64,000 nucleotides of DNA from Macquaria australasica (taxonomy: Eukaryota; Chordata; Actinopteri; Centrarchiformes; Percichthyidae). The stretch is from NCBI GenBank assembly GCA_005408345.1, contig SEMN01000887.1, positions 62,001 to 126,000 of the forward strand, in the 5' to 3' direction. Every line of letters begins with the position of its first letter. Positions within the stretch are counted from its first letter, which is position 1. Shown one piece after another: positions 39,651 through 51,047 of the stretch. The position numbers and the translations under genes were made by a program. The notes under the pieces were generated by a model. That model was not told the origin of the DNA and did not search any database. It saw only the letters and a program-made list of their open reading frames with translations.

Positions 39651-41521
39651 ACAAAAATCTAAATTGTGGAATAATCTGACTGCAGTATCACCTCACAGAA
39701 TCACACCCTACAAAGTTTGGAATACATTAGTTATGAAAATTGTTTCTAAATTGTTTCAGAAAGTCTCATCCTCACAGTAGCTTTGAGTTGGCAGCCTGTG
39801 TCTGGTCCAGAGGGTAGAATAAGAACTACAACACAGCCAGCCTAAACAACCCACATATAACATATATTCACAAGAAGAAGAAGAAAACAAAAGACACAAA
39901 TTAATTCAACATGGAACCTGGACATACAGATAATGAAATTAAATGAACCGTACATTATTACTAAAATGAAATCAAGTATTTTATAAAGTACTTTATTATT
40001 AAGTACATGCACACATCAATCCTCTTTCTACTTCCTTTAATAAAAACGTTTCACAGCTGTTTTTATAAACTAATAGAATCAAGTATCACATATAATCTGG
40101 TAAACTAAGTTTTGGCTCCCACACGTGAAATCTATTTTGACTGAATCAGGTATTATAACACTGTCTAGTGTTAGAATACCTATGCTGATCTCTAATACAC
40201 TCAAACACCTGTAAAGAGTCTGATGGCATTTATACACATGACTGCATAATACTGAACCTATATTAGCAATGTTGAACTATTTTAAGGATTTTATAATGCT
40301 CTATACTGTTTTTTTTTATTGTAATCACAAATATAGCATATGATCTTATTTTGTATAATCTGTAAGTGAGCCTCTTGCTGCTTAGAAAGACCATGATAAT
40401 AGAAATCACACACATAGTCAATTCTTGATTGTATACATAACATACATAACATTTTCTTGCAACTAACATTAAGAAACAATATCTTCTATAAACTTCTGGA
40501 CAATTTTTGAACCAGGTAAATTGTTATCAAATAAGTAAGGTTACTGATGTGTAAACAGTCCTTATTTCTTACAATAACAATTGAGACATGACTCATCTCA
40601 TATTCAGTTGTGTCTATTACATAATAAAGAGTGTATATTTGCTGCTCTTGATTAACATGACCAAATGCTGTATTAATGTGAATAAATTTCCTTGTCAAGC
40701 GTATTGCTGACATAATGTTCACTGGCATCTGTGGCACTGCGTGAAAGAGCTTACGACTAACTTCAATTACATGCTTGATGACACAACTGTATAGTTAACC
40801 CAATTTAGGGATTAACCCTCAGGTCATGAGCTGTTTTGAATTTGAGTGAATGAAATGACAGATCAGGTGTTCGTTCAGGTAGTATTGGTGAGAGATCAGA
40901 GTGTTGATGCTAAGATGATTAGTGATGTTAATCAGGTGTTTGCTAATACTTACTAATGTTCACTATCTGTCAGGTTTGTGAAAACACAGATGAACAAATA
41001 CAAGATGTGTTTGGCTTCAACAGCTCTAATACAAGCTAAGTCTCTTGGGCTCCTTATTAGACTCAGTTTACCCGACTAAGCTCATGGCATCTCATATTAC
41101 CACCGCAAAGCAAGCCTCATGACATGTGGTGTGAACACAAAACCAGAAATGAGAGGCGTTAACTCACAATGATCTACAGTATGTGTGGTCTTGATCTCGA
41201 GCACTATTGAGGATTGACAGACTATCTTGGAGGGACTGAAATAAAGGTCTGTAGGGATTCAGCAGAGCATGAATCCTGCGAGCACTTGTGTTTCCATGGA
41301 AACTCCCACTCCCCAGCCTTTGACTGATAGCAAGCTATCAACACATCTGCCTCCATGTCATTGTTTGTGTGACATTCAAGGTTGTACAAACCGCCCATTT
41401 ACTCAGAACCATGTAACTCATCTGCCGTGAAAAGCAGCATATATCCAGTACACAATAGCCATCAATGTCCTATTTTAATAGCAGTAAAATAACAGTCTTC
41501 CTTCTATATATCCACAGTAAG
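39651..41521. other. AT-rich intergenic DNA between slc7a4 and ccdc157
   Basis: No supported exon on either strand, apart from anything belonging to the orphan exon downstream. Mostly AT-rich with short A/T runs and a small (TA)n tract near 41527-41540. I see nothing else to annotate. Confidence 0.5.
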
Positions 41522-41527
41522 TTTATT
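41522..41527 (-). terminator. candidate poly(A) signal of ccdc157
   Basis: TTTATT on the plus strand, reading AATAAA on the minus strand, about 250 nt after the ccdc157 stop. A short 3' UTR is therefore likely. Confidence 0.5.
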
Positions 41528-41778
41528 ATATATATATATTCAACTTGACATAATCAGAGATGTAGTGGTACCATTGCTAATCCACTGTTATAAATGTACA
41601 TAATGACAATGTAAAATTACAAAAACATTCACGTTAGTGTGGTATAATGTACAATAAGGGAATGTGGCTTTTATGAGCCACGTAGTTGTTGCCAAAGATT
41701 CCTTATACAAAGCTGTGTTCTTTCTCTCTCCAACTGAAAGACTGTTTTATGTTTAAATGCATTTACGCGTTCAGGGTT

Positions 41779-44700
41779 TCATTTTTTCCTCTGACTCAAG
41801 CTCCTGGAGTGAGAGAGGAGAGAACCGCTGCGTGTTTTTGTGTGGCTTTTAGCAGCAGTGGAGCCCGTGTTGAGGTGGAGAGTTTGAAGGTGAAGTTGCA
41901 GGGACGAGGGAGAGGCAGCGGCAGTGGACACACGATCCTCTGACCCAGCTGACTCCAGACCACTTTCCCCTCGTCTTGCTTCCTTCCCTGGGTTACTGTA
42001 TCCCAGCCGCGTTGCACTGCTGCTTTGCCTGAAGAAGAAAGAAGAAATGAGGCAATACTGTAAACACAGCGTGACGATTAATCATTTATAACATGTACGC
42101 TTAATGCTACCTGTGTTCGAAAGTAACATCATTTTGTTGTTTCACAAGGCTGCTGTGCAGGGTAGTGTTTTCCTGCTCCAGAACTTTTATACGAATGTTA
42201 TTTGCCTGCAATTGTTGCTCCATATCCAAAAGCACGTTTCCTGTACCTTGGAAATATGCAATGAACAACATGTAAACACTGACAACATGACTACAGTATT
42301 CAAAAAAGAGGTAGTTAGGAAATAAATGGCTGGATACAAGAGTCACACTTTATTTTCCCAAGTAATGCGTATGGTTCTGTGTGTAAGAAGCTAGCTGGTG
42401 CTCTAGGATAGTGCAAACAGCACTTATGTACAGACATTCTGGTAATGTCAGTTAGTGGGTGAATTATTCAAGTCGATAATGTTATATAGACAAATATTAA
42501 ACAATGGCCTACTCTGTGGTTGGGCCTGAGCCAGAGGGCTGAGCTCTGGGAAAGCCACCAGCAGCCTCTCCCTCTCCCTTAGAGCTTGCACGTACTCCTT
42601 CAGCTCAGCCACACCGTACTTTAGCTCGCCTACGTGAGTTTCTAGTGTCTGCTTCTCCTCATGGAGCTCTAAACACAGGTCCTGTTGGAGAGAAACATCA
42701 CAGCACAAGCTACTGGGTTTAAAAGTCTTTATTATGAAATGCTGGGTATATCGGTACTTAAAAACTGCAATATACCTGCTGTTGAGTGAGCTGAGACTGC
42801 ACTTGTTCCTTCTCCTCTGACATCTGTTGCAGCTGATTGTGTAGGTCGATCTGTGTCTCCTCCCTCTCTCCCAGCTGCCTCTGCAGCTCTTCGCACTCTT
42901 CGTCGAGAGCATCAACTCTCTTTAACAAAGATTTCTGCTTTGCCTGCATTGACTGGGCGCACAACAACAACAACAACAACAAAAAAACACCTGTAGGAAC
43001 CTATTTGAATACTGTTATGTGACTGATTCCTGGGTGGGACGGTCATAGTCTCCAGCTGAAAACAACAAATAATCTGGTGTTTGTCATGACACTGACCTCT
43101 TGCTGGCGACAAGCGCTGTGGTACTTGGCAGTCTCTTTGTCAAGGCGGAGCTGAGTTTCAGAGTTTTGACTTTCTAACTGCTGGATCCGTTGCTGTAGTT
43201 TACAACAGGCCTCTTCCTCTATGTGCAAGGTCCTCACTTTCTCCTGCAGCACATTCTTTTCACATTCTACCACAACAATAAAGTGATCCATCATACAGCA
43301 TATCAGGTTATTTCATGTGTATAACTAAGACAAGTGTATTTCATAAAGTTCTGTAAAATATGAATATTATAAGAAGGGTGGTGATGGTAAACTAAACATT
43401 ACATGTCCTTACCAAGTGTTTGTAATGTATCTTGCTGTACTGCTACTTTCTCTTTCAGTCTGGAATTACTTTCCTCCAAGCACATAGTTTCTGTTGCAAA
43501 AATATTAAACATATAGTAGTTAATGTGATCTCAATGAGTTCCCATCATATTTATTTGTGAATTCAATTTTCTGCACCTCTCTTGAGCTGTTGTTGCTCCT
43601 CTTGCAGCTTTTGCTCTGTTTCTTTCATAAATCTCTGTGCTTTCTGCAGTGAAAACTCCAGCTGGACTATGTTTGCTTGGTGTTTTTCAATATCTTGCTT
43701 GAACTCTTTCTGTGCTCTTTCCAACTGAGACCTGAATCTCTCCCGCTCTGTTTCTGCCGCCACTAGTCTATCTTTAAGAGGCTGCACTGTATCTCGCACA
43801 TCTTGAAGATGTTTTGCCAGCCGGCGCATGTCTCTGAGCTGCTCATTGGCCCACTGGGCGACATCACCTGCTGTCATACGTCCCATCTCCAGAGTGTCCT
43901 CCACAGCAACTAAGAGTGGCTGCAGAGATGAGGGCAGGCCCTCACTCTGAAACAGCTCTACCAAAGCATCTCCTGTTTTTCTCAAAATGGATTGCACTTG
44001 ATGACATGCGTCACAGGGAACAAGGGACGATTCAACTGTCTGGCAGCTTACATTGTGGCTGTCAGCTTTGGGATAGCATGGGGTGGTGTGGGTAGAACTG
44101 GAGGGTACATGATTCTGTGGCAAAAATTTGAATGAGTTTGTTGAAGACTGGGCCGATAAGCAATGTCTGCCAAAGTCACTCTTTGAGCTCATTTGGGGGG
44201 AGGCAGATGACACTGTCTCTGTCTCATCACAGTCAGACGTCTTTGCTTTTGTCTGTTTGTCTTTGCAGGTCCCCTAAAAGAAGAAAGAAAGCATTAAAAA
44301 GTAATGAGATCTATCAGTTTTATAGTAATATTTGGCATTCTTTTTATTTGTTTATCTCCACTTAAATAAAGCTATTTGCCTACCTTAAGGTTGGCAAATT
44401 GAACTAAGTTACTCCAATAGTTTCTGACTACAAGACCAACTGACAGGCATCCTTTCTGCTGGGTTTGTTCTCTCCTGTGGCTGCACCTAATTTGCTCAAC
44501 ATAAGCACTGAAGCTTTGCAGAAGAAGCAGTAGCCTTGAAAAGGAGAGAGAAAAGACAAGTCCTGTTTTAGTCTTTATGAAATATGTATTAATGTGATGC
44601 AACGTTAGGCTGTTACCTGTCGATCACCAGCTCCAATAACACAATGTGGGAGTGCTGATTGAATGCATCCTCCTCATCCACAAAGTCATATTGCTCCAGT

Positions 44701-44864
44701 AAAGCGACCATGTCCAGATTACAGGAGAGTTTATCGGGGAACTTCCAGGAGGAATAGCGGACCGGCCCGGTTCTAGAAAAGACGTCCAGAATCGCACCTT
44801 GAAGGTCGACGAGGTCTTTTCGGAGGCTTTCGATACAGTCCTGCCGGCCCAAGAACTCACTCAT
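41779..44864 (-). CDS. ccdc157: Coiled-coil domain-containing protein 157
   Basis: Complete gene with nine coding exons on the minus strand: 44864-44617, 44534-44384, 44273-43577, 43490-43413, 43266-43097, 42952-42776, 42681-42513, 42240-42111 and 42028-41779. They total 2070 nt (689 aa; human about 750) and all phases join. The start MSEFLGRQDCIESLRKDL opens a conserved globular N-terminus (MVALLEQYDFVDEEDAFNQHSHIVLLELVIDR) followed by long heptad-rich coiled coils from about residue 250 to 600. The last exon, read in its phase-consistent frame, gives a Ser-rich low-complexity tail ending SLSQRKK; another frame of that exon is also open but does not fit the splice phase. CCDC157 has been tied to spermatogenesis and Golgi/acrosome organisation; mechanism is uncertain. 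Identity rests on the N-terminus and on head-to-head pairing with sf3a1, as at human 22q12.2. Confidence 0.88.
42961..42987. repeat. (AAC)n/A-run microsatellite at a ccdc157 splice acceptor
   Basis: Seven ACA units followed by an A run on the plus strand. Read on the ccdc157 strand this is a T run and (GTT)n that stands immediately before gcgcccag, the 3' splice site of the exon 42952-42776, so the microsatellite serves as the polypyrimidine tract. Confidence 0.85.
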
Positions 44865-45187
44865 GTCTGACAAGCTATCTTATTGTTTTTCTGTCTGAGC
44901 GAGTAGGTGTAGCTTGTTGACTAAGCATCTCCCTGGCAACCTCCAAAAAAAAGTACTTCAAGTCCCATAATGCTTTGCGGCGTGTTCCCGGAAGTAATAC
45001 GCCTCCATTGGGTCAACGAAAGCGCGACGCAGTAAGTGTTCAACTACAGCAAATTTAGGCTTTTAGCTGTCATAGATTGTGTTCCTAGCACAATATGTTG
45101 TATCACAAGTGTCTTTAAAACACATATACTCTTCTTGTTGGTTGGGTGTTTGCAGGTAACCTCCAGCTTTCCAAAGAAGACGTAGCC
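44865..45187. promoter_or_regulatory. bidirectional promoter of ccdc157 and sf3a1
   Basis: Only 323 bp separate the divergent start codons. Visible motifs: an RFX X-box matching RYYNYY-N2-RRNRAC at 44927-44940 (ATCTCC-CT-GGCAAC); a ZNF143/Staf-like site at about 44953-44980 (tacttcaagtcccataatgc, then tttgcgg; compare the consensus 'ACTACAATTCCCANNATGC'); an ETS/GABPA consensus CCGGAAGT at 44988-44995; and an inverted CCAAT box (ATTGG) at 45006-45010. No TATA box. A donor at 45031/45032 (gca|gtaagt) and an acceptor ending at 45155 indicate that sf3a1 has a first non-coding exon here, so true transcription starts are even closer together. Usage is inferred from motifs. Confidence 0.75.
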
Positions 45188-48100
45188 ATGCCGCCTGGGC
45201 CTGTTCAGATTGTTCAGCCGGAGCCCAACAACAAGGTGACGAGCAATGTGGCTAACATACCGCTTCTGTGGGGGAACTAAGGAAGAACTAACTTGCACTT
45301 TACCCTAGCGAGACATTTCTCTATGAATGTGAATTTTATAGTAGTGTATTTTGGATGATCACCACACGGCGTACATCGTGTTGGCGTGTTGTTAGCTTTG
45401 AGGGTCAATGCGCCCAAATAACGTGAAGTTACACAAATTCACAATATAAGATTTTGAGATAGTTGCCGAGACTTTTTCTACCACTATACATATATGCTTA
45501 AAGTATTGAGAGTAACCATTTGGAAAAACACCGTTTTGGTGCCCAGGATAGCTCACAAAGTTAACTGTAAGCATACATAAACAATAGTTCCCCATGAGGA
45601 CTGTTAAAGCGAAATATGTAGATTATCCACACTAACCAGGATATGTTTTTCTAGAAAGGAATCTTGCTCTTGGGTTTTTCCAAATGTTATTGATGCTTTG
45701 AGTGCCACAGACTAAGTCCAGTTTTCCTCTCTTGTATTGGGATGGTGGCAGACGCGTTATGTAAAACTAAACCCATATGTGTGGCATGATACTGCAAGGG
45801 GTTTGATACTACAGTGGATGCTTATTTAGTTTTTGAGCTTGTTTTTCTAATCCTGTTTTAAATCTTGCATACTACAGCCTAACAAATGTCCATTTTGTCA
45901 ACAGAACGATGCAGCAGCTGAAGAGACCCCAGCCACTAAACCCATCGTTGGTATCATATATCCACCTCCTGAGGTCCGAAACATAGTTGACAAGACAGCC
46001 AGCTTTGTTGCCAGGTTAGTTACTCCACATGTGTCAGTTGTATAATCTTTTACACAGCTGTGATCTTAACTGGGTTATATGTCTATAATTTAACTATTTT
46101 CTTGTCATTTCACAGGAATGGGCCTGAGTTTGAAGCAAGAATCCGTCAGAATGAGATCAACAATCCAAAGTTTAATTTCCTCAACCCTAATGACCCCTAC
46201 CATGCCTACTACCGTCACAAGGTCAATGAATTTAAGGAGGGCAAAGCGCAGGAACCATCTGCAGCGGTGCCTAAGGTTATGCAGCAGGCCATGCTGCAGG
46301 CCCAACAGCTTCCTCAAAAAGTAAGACATTGCATTTCAGTATGCTCTTACTTTTGTTTTTATTTTTTTCATAGCTTATAATTGGTAGCATTTGTTCATAA
46401 CAACTAATTTTCTGTTTGTCAATAGGTGCAGTCACAGGTAATTCAAGAGACAGTGGTCCCCAAAGAGCCACCTCCTGAGTTCGAGTTCATTGCAGATCCT
46501 CCATCAATCTCAGCATTTGATCTGGATGTTGTCAAGCTCACTGCCCAGTTTGTTGCTCGCAATGGCCGCCAGTTTCTCACTCAACTCATGCAGAAAGAAC
46601 AGAGGAACTACCAGTTTGACTTTCTGCGGCCGCAGCACAGTCTCTTCAACTACTTCACCAAACTGGTTGAGCAGTACACTAAGGTGACCTGACAAATTGT
46701 GCCTCTCTGATATTATTGTTATTCTTTGTTTGGGTGTTGATGCTAAACTGCATCTTGATCTTGTCTCCCAACCTGTAGATTCTGATCCCTCCCAAAGGCC
46801 TACTGACCAAGCTGAAGAGAGAGGCTGAGAATCCAAGAGAGGTTATGGACCAGGTAATCCCCTTAAACTGTGACTGTTTCTCAGAGTAAGCATTTAATAG
46901 CATGTTACCCATGTTAATCAGCTGTTCTACTACACAACTATCAGGTGAGGTACCGTGTTGAGTGGGCAAAGTTCCAGGAGCGCGAGAGAAAGAAAGAGGA
47001 GGAGGAAAGAGAGAAAGAACGGGTGGCATACGCCCAAATCGACTGGCATGACTTTGTAGTGGTTGAGACAGTGGATTTCCAGCCCAACGAACAAGGTAAT
47101 ATAACCACACTTATTATAATCTTTAAATGTGTAAGCCCCAAAATGTAGCTAGAACAATTTATCTTTATTTGCATTTCTGTTTCCACAGGCCACTTCCCCC
47201 CACCTACCACACCAGAGGAGCTTGGCGCTCGCATCCTGATCCAGGAGCGCTACGAGAAGTATGGAGAGAGTGAGGAGGTGGAGATGGAGGTTGAGAGTGA
47301 GGACGACGATGATGAACGGGAGGCTCGGAACGAAGGCCAGCCCTCACAACCTGATCAAGACACACAACTGCAGGACATGGATGAGGTAAGAACTTGTAAA
47401 CTGTCCATCCTCGACCAATTGTCGACTGCTTAATTACTTTGTTGCCCCCTTTTTGATCAATTTACAGCCTATGTTTGCTGACCCTCTGCTTGAAAATAAA
47501 TACAATCCAGATGATTGCTGGTAACAACATGTCATTCTTTCCCTCCTGCTTTCCTCAGGGATCTGATGAAGAGGATGATGGCATGAAGGCTCCACTGCCA
47601 CCAGACAACCCTATGCCACCCCCACTGCCACCAACTCCAGACCAGGTTATTATTCGCAAAGACTACGACCCCAAAGGTAACACATGCTTTCTTAGATTAG
47701 GGAATAACAAGTGCATATCAAGATCAAACTATGTACAGTGTGTGTTAACCTAATGCTATCTATTCCTCACAGCTTCCAAGCCTCAGCCCTCAATTGCAGC
47801 TCCAGATGAGTACCTCATCTCGCCAATTACTGGTGAGAAGATCCCAGCCAGTAAGATGCAAGAGCACATGCGTATTGGTCTGCTGGACCCGCGCTGGCTG
47901 GAGCAAAGGGACCGCAGCATCAGAGAGAGGCAGACCGAAGATGAGGTCTATGCTCCTGGTTTGGATATCGAGAGCAGCTTGAAACAACTGGCTGAGAGGC
48001 GTACCGATATCTTCGGTGTGGAAGAGACGGCCATTGGTAAGAAGATTGGTGAAGAGGAAATCCAGAAGCCAGAGGAGAAGGTGAGTACAGTTATGGGTTT

Positions 48101-49919
48101 TAAATTACACAGTTTGGGGTTAAAAGAATTCCTGAAGTTAAATGAAATTGAGTCGGTACAGTTTTGATCTTTAAAAAGTTTCATGTTACCAGGTCACTTG
48201 GGATGGACACTCAGGAAGCATGGCCCGTACCCAGCAGGCAGCACAGGCCAACATCACCCTGCAAGAGCAGATCGAAGCCATTCACAAGGCTAAAGGACTG
48301 GTGGGCGAGGACGATACTAAGGAGAAAATTGGCCCAAGCAAGCCCAGTGAAATTCACCACCAGCCTCCCATGCCATCATCTGCAGCCATGTTGCCTAAGC
48401 CCAGCCCTCCACTCACAGCCATGCCTCGCCTACCCACCTCTGTGAGTTACTTGAAAAACAGTTAATTGTTAATGAAATTAAATAGTGACTTTTTAACTAA
48501 TAGCCCACTGGTGTGTTCTTTGTAAACAGGTGGGACCTCCAGTGCGCACCACCCTCCTGTCTGCTGTACCTGTAATTCCAAGACCGCCTGTGGCTCCTGT
48601 GGTGCGCCTCGCACCAAGACAAGTTTTAACATCAATGCCTCCCATGATTCCTGCTCCACACATCAATGTGGTCCCCATGCCGCCATCAGCACCTCACATT
48701 ATGGCCCCCAGACCACCTCCCATGGTTGTTCCAACTGGTAAGATGAAGGTTTCCAAACACCTATCACTGACATTCAAAATAAATATGCATTGTTGAAAAA
48801 GGTGAATATTGTTGTATTGTGCTAATTTGGTAATTGATCCCCTATCACATAGGCCTCCTTAGTTTATCATTTTAAATTCAAATAACTGCTGCTTCTTTTT
48901 CCAGCATTTGTCCCTGCTCCTCCAGTACCACAACCCCCAAGCTCTGCTCCTGTACCGCCATCCCACCCACCCCCACCTCATGACGATGAGCCAGTCAACA
49001 AGAAGATGAAGACAGAGGACAACCTTATTCCGGAGGAGGAGTTCCTTCGTAGAAATAAGGTTTGTTAGAGCAGTGAATTCTTATTGGTTTAGTTCCAGTC
49101 ATTAATGGCACAATTCAAAATACAGGATTCAAACTTTCGATTAAAGCCAAATTTATTGGCAGGTCATTAAATATACAGACTAAGAGAGGACAACAAGCAA
49201 AACAACGTTATGAATTGTGTCTGGTTTGTGTAAAGTAGGGTTATGTATATTTTCGATTGTGATGGCAGAGAAACACGCACTATTCTTATTTTCCATTGAC
49301 AGCCTCTTTAGAAATATACGTAGATTTAGCTGTAATAAATATGGTGAAATTACTGATTGGGCCTGTAAGACATCAGTTCATCCTACTCTCTTGCTGTAAG
49401 TTGCTCTGACTTAACTTGAGCCATGATTTTCTTTTTCCTCTCCAGGGTCCTGTGGCAGTCAAAGTACAGGTCCCCAACATGCAGGACAAGACCGAATGGA
49501 AGCTGAATGGCCAAGTGCTGAATTTCACTGTCCCACTCACAGATCAGGTATGCAAATGTTGGCTTATTGTTTCCATCTTTTTTGTGAGTGTATGTCAGTG
49601 CATTACTGAATTCTTATGGATGTGCAAATGCAATGTCTCCATAGGTGTCTGTTATTAAAGTCAAAATCCATGAAGCTACCGGCATGCCAGCAGGGAAACA
49701 GAAGTTGCAGTATGAGGTAAACTTTTCTTCTAACCTCTTTTAACCATAACCTTAATTTAACCTTTTAACCTGACCCGACTGATTGAATAATATTGTGTGT
49801 TTTTTGTTCCTTTTTAGGGCATTTTCATTAAGGATTCCAACTCCCTGGCTTATTACAACATGAGCAACGGTTCAGTTATTCACTTGGCGTTGAAGGAGAG
49901 AGGTGGAAGAAAGAAGTGA
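45188..49919 (+). CDS. sf3a1: Splicing factor 3A subunit 1 (SF3a120)
   Basis: Complete gene with 15 coding exons: 45188-45235, 45905-46014, 46116-46320, 46426-46683, 46779-46853, 46945-47095, 47189-47385, 47559-47676, 47773-48080, 48193-48441, 48530-48737, 48905-49059, 49446-49547, 49645-49716 and 49818-49919. They total 2358 nt (785 aa; human 793). The order of parts is SURP1 (about 40-90, KTASFVARNGPEFEARI), SURP2 (about 153-205, KLTAQFVARNGRQFLTQL), a charged helix RKKEEEEREKER, an acidic patch near 310-330, a proline-rich region (about 535-660), a basic KKMKTED segment and a ubiquitin-like domain in the last three exons (about 695-785) ending GGRKK. The protein is the largest SF3A subunit of the U2 snRNP, needed for branch-site engagement in the nucleus; SURP2 binds SF3A3. 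Near-identity with human leaves little doubt. Confidence 0.99.
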
Positions 49920-50206
49920 GCCATGCAGAAAGAAGGAAAAGATTTTACTTGTGGATGTTTTGTCACTCTTTCCTGTCATGTCATTTTAGACAATTTTCAG
50001 AATTATATTATGCTTTTTACACAGTTTTGTGTGGAGAGTATGTTTTTCTTAAATGTTAACTCTTGACTCCGAATGCTAAATGAATTATACGCTGGCTGGC
50101 AGGCATGGCTTCACACTGTTGGTTCAACTCTTGATTTGTTCATGTTGATATACAGTATTTGGTAACTTGTGAGAACATGTAGAGCCCCATGATGTTCATC
50201 CATTTA

Positions 50207-50220
50207 AATAAAGGAATAAA
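50207..50220 (+). terminator. candidate poly(A) signals of sf3a1
   Basis: Two overlapping-range hexamers, AATAAA at 50207-50212 and 50215-50220, about 290 nt after the sf3a1 stop. A short 3' UTR (49920 to about 50240) is likely. Confidence 0.65.
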
Positions 50221-50240
50221 AAAAGAATCTCTTGTTGCTT

Positions 50241-51047
50241 GATGGAGATGTGTAAGGTCAGAAACTAACAGTGTGAGTAACTAACACAACATGAATTAAT
50301 GCAGGCCACACGCTCTGATGCACAGAAGGATCAGAATTAGTGATGTAGACTAAGTACAACATTGAATCGTTAGTCTAGACTAAATTGGTGGTTTATACTT
50401 GGAGATCTACTCTGCAGTTGACGGTTTAGATGGATTACAGTGCAGGAGAGACAAAGTGCAAGTACAGCATTTTTTCCAGATTAAGATTTATTTCCTAATG
50501 CAGCCACTAGGGGTAACCGTAACATTAAAACCGTAAAACCAACCCAGGACGGCAGACTGGGTAGCTGGTCGAGATTAAATCTGTTCAGCACACTCGTTAT
50601 GACAGGACAGCGAACCAAGACACCGTTAGCCGAGAACATGATAAACTAGCCTGTTGACACAGTTAGTTAATGGCTGACTATGAAAAACAAGCTGATAATG
50701 CCGCGTTAGTTTGTTGAAGGTAGGGTCGGTATAGAAATAGTTTTTGGTTGGTGTTGGCTCGAGCAGTTAAGGCTAACTTTACGTTAGCAGCCCACCGTTT
50801 GCTAGCTAATGTTAAATCTGAGTAAGCGTTCCGCGTTAACCCAGCCAGCTATTTGATGCTGTAGCGTAACGTTAGACGACGTTTACGGGCTGAACGGTAG
50901 TTGGGAAGTTTAACTGACGACGAGAAATCATGGCGTCGATGCCGTTCGACTCGACGACATATGCAGGGGAGCGGTTTTGACTTTGGGCTGTCAACAAGCT
51001 CGCCTGACGTTAGCGGTCCAGGATAGCCAGCTAGCTTTCCTGCTGCC
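50241..51047 (+). promoter_or_regulatory. tbc1d10a promoter and 5' UTR region
   Basis: From 50241 to about 50500 I see nothing to annotate. From about 50570 to 51047 the sequence becomes richer in CpG and contains several repeats of the gctaacgttag type. No TATA box is obvious. The transcription start cannot be placed exactly. An upstream ORF with a strong Kozak context is annotated separately. Confidence 0.45.
50930..50980 (+). CDS. upstream ORF (16 codons) in the probable tbc1d10a leader
   Basis: ATG at 50930 in the context aaatcATGG (A at -3, G at +4) opens a 16-codon frame, MASMPFDSTTYAGERF, ending at TGA 50978-50980. It lies 67 nt before the main start codon and in another frame. If it lies within the mRNA it should reduce initiation at the main ATG, whose context is gccATGG. 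No protein function is claimed. Confidence 0.35.
   Translation: MASMPFDSTTYAGERF

Noticed and set aside
41796..42017. 73-codon minus-strand ORF rich in Pro and Leu
   Set aside because: It is the wrong frame of the last ccdc157 exon; the splice phase from the preceding exon (42240-42111, leaving two bases) selects the other open frame ending SLSQRKK.
46679..47234. Minus-strand ORFs opposite sf3a1
   Set aside because: Antisense to sf3a1 exons and introns with perfect splice structure; no separate gene needed.
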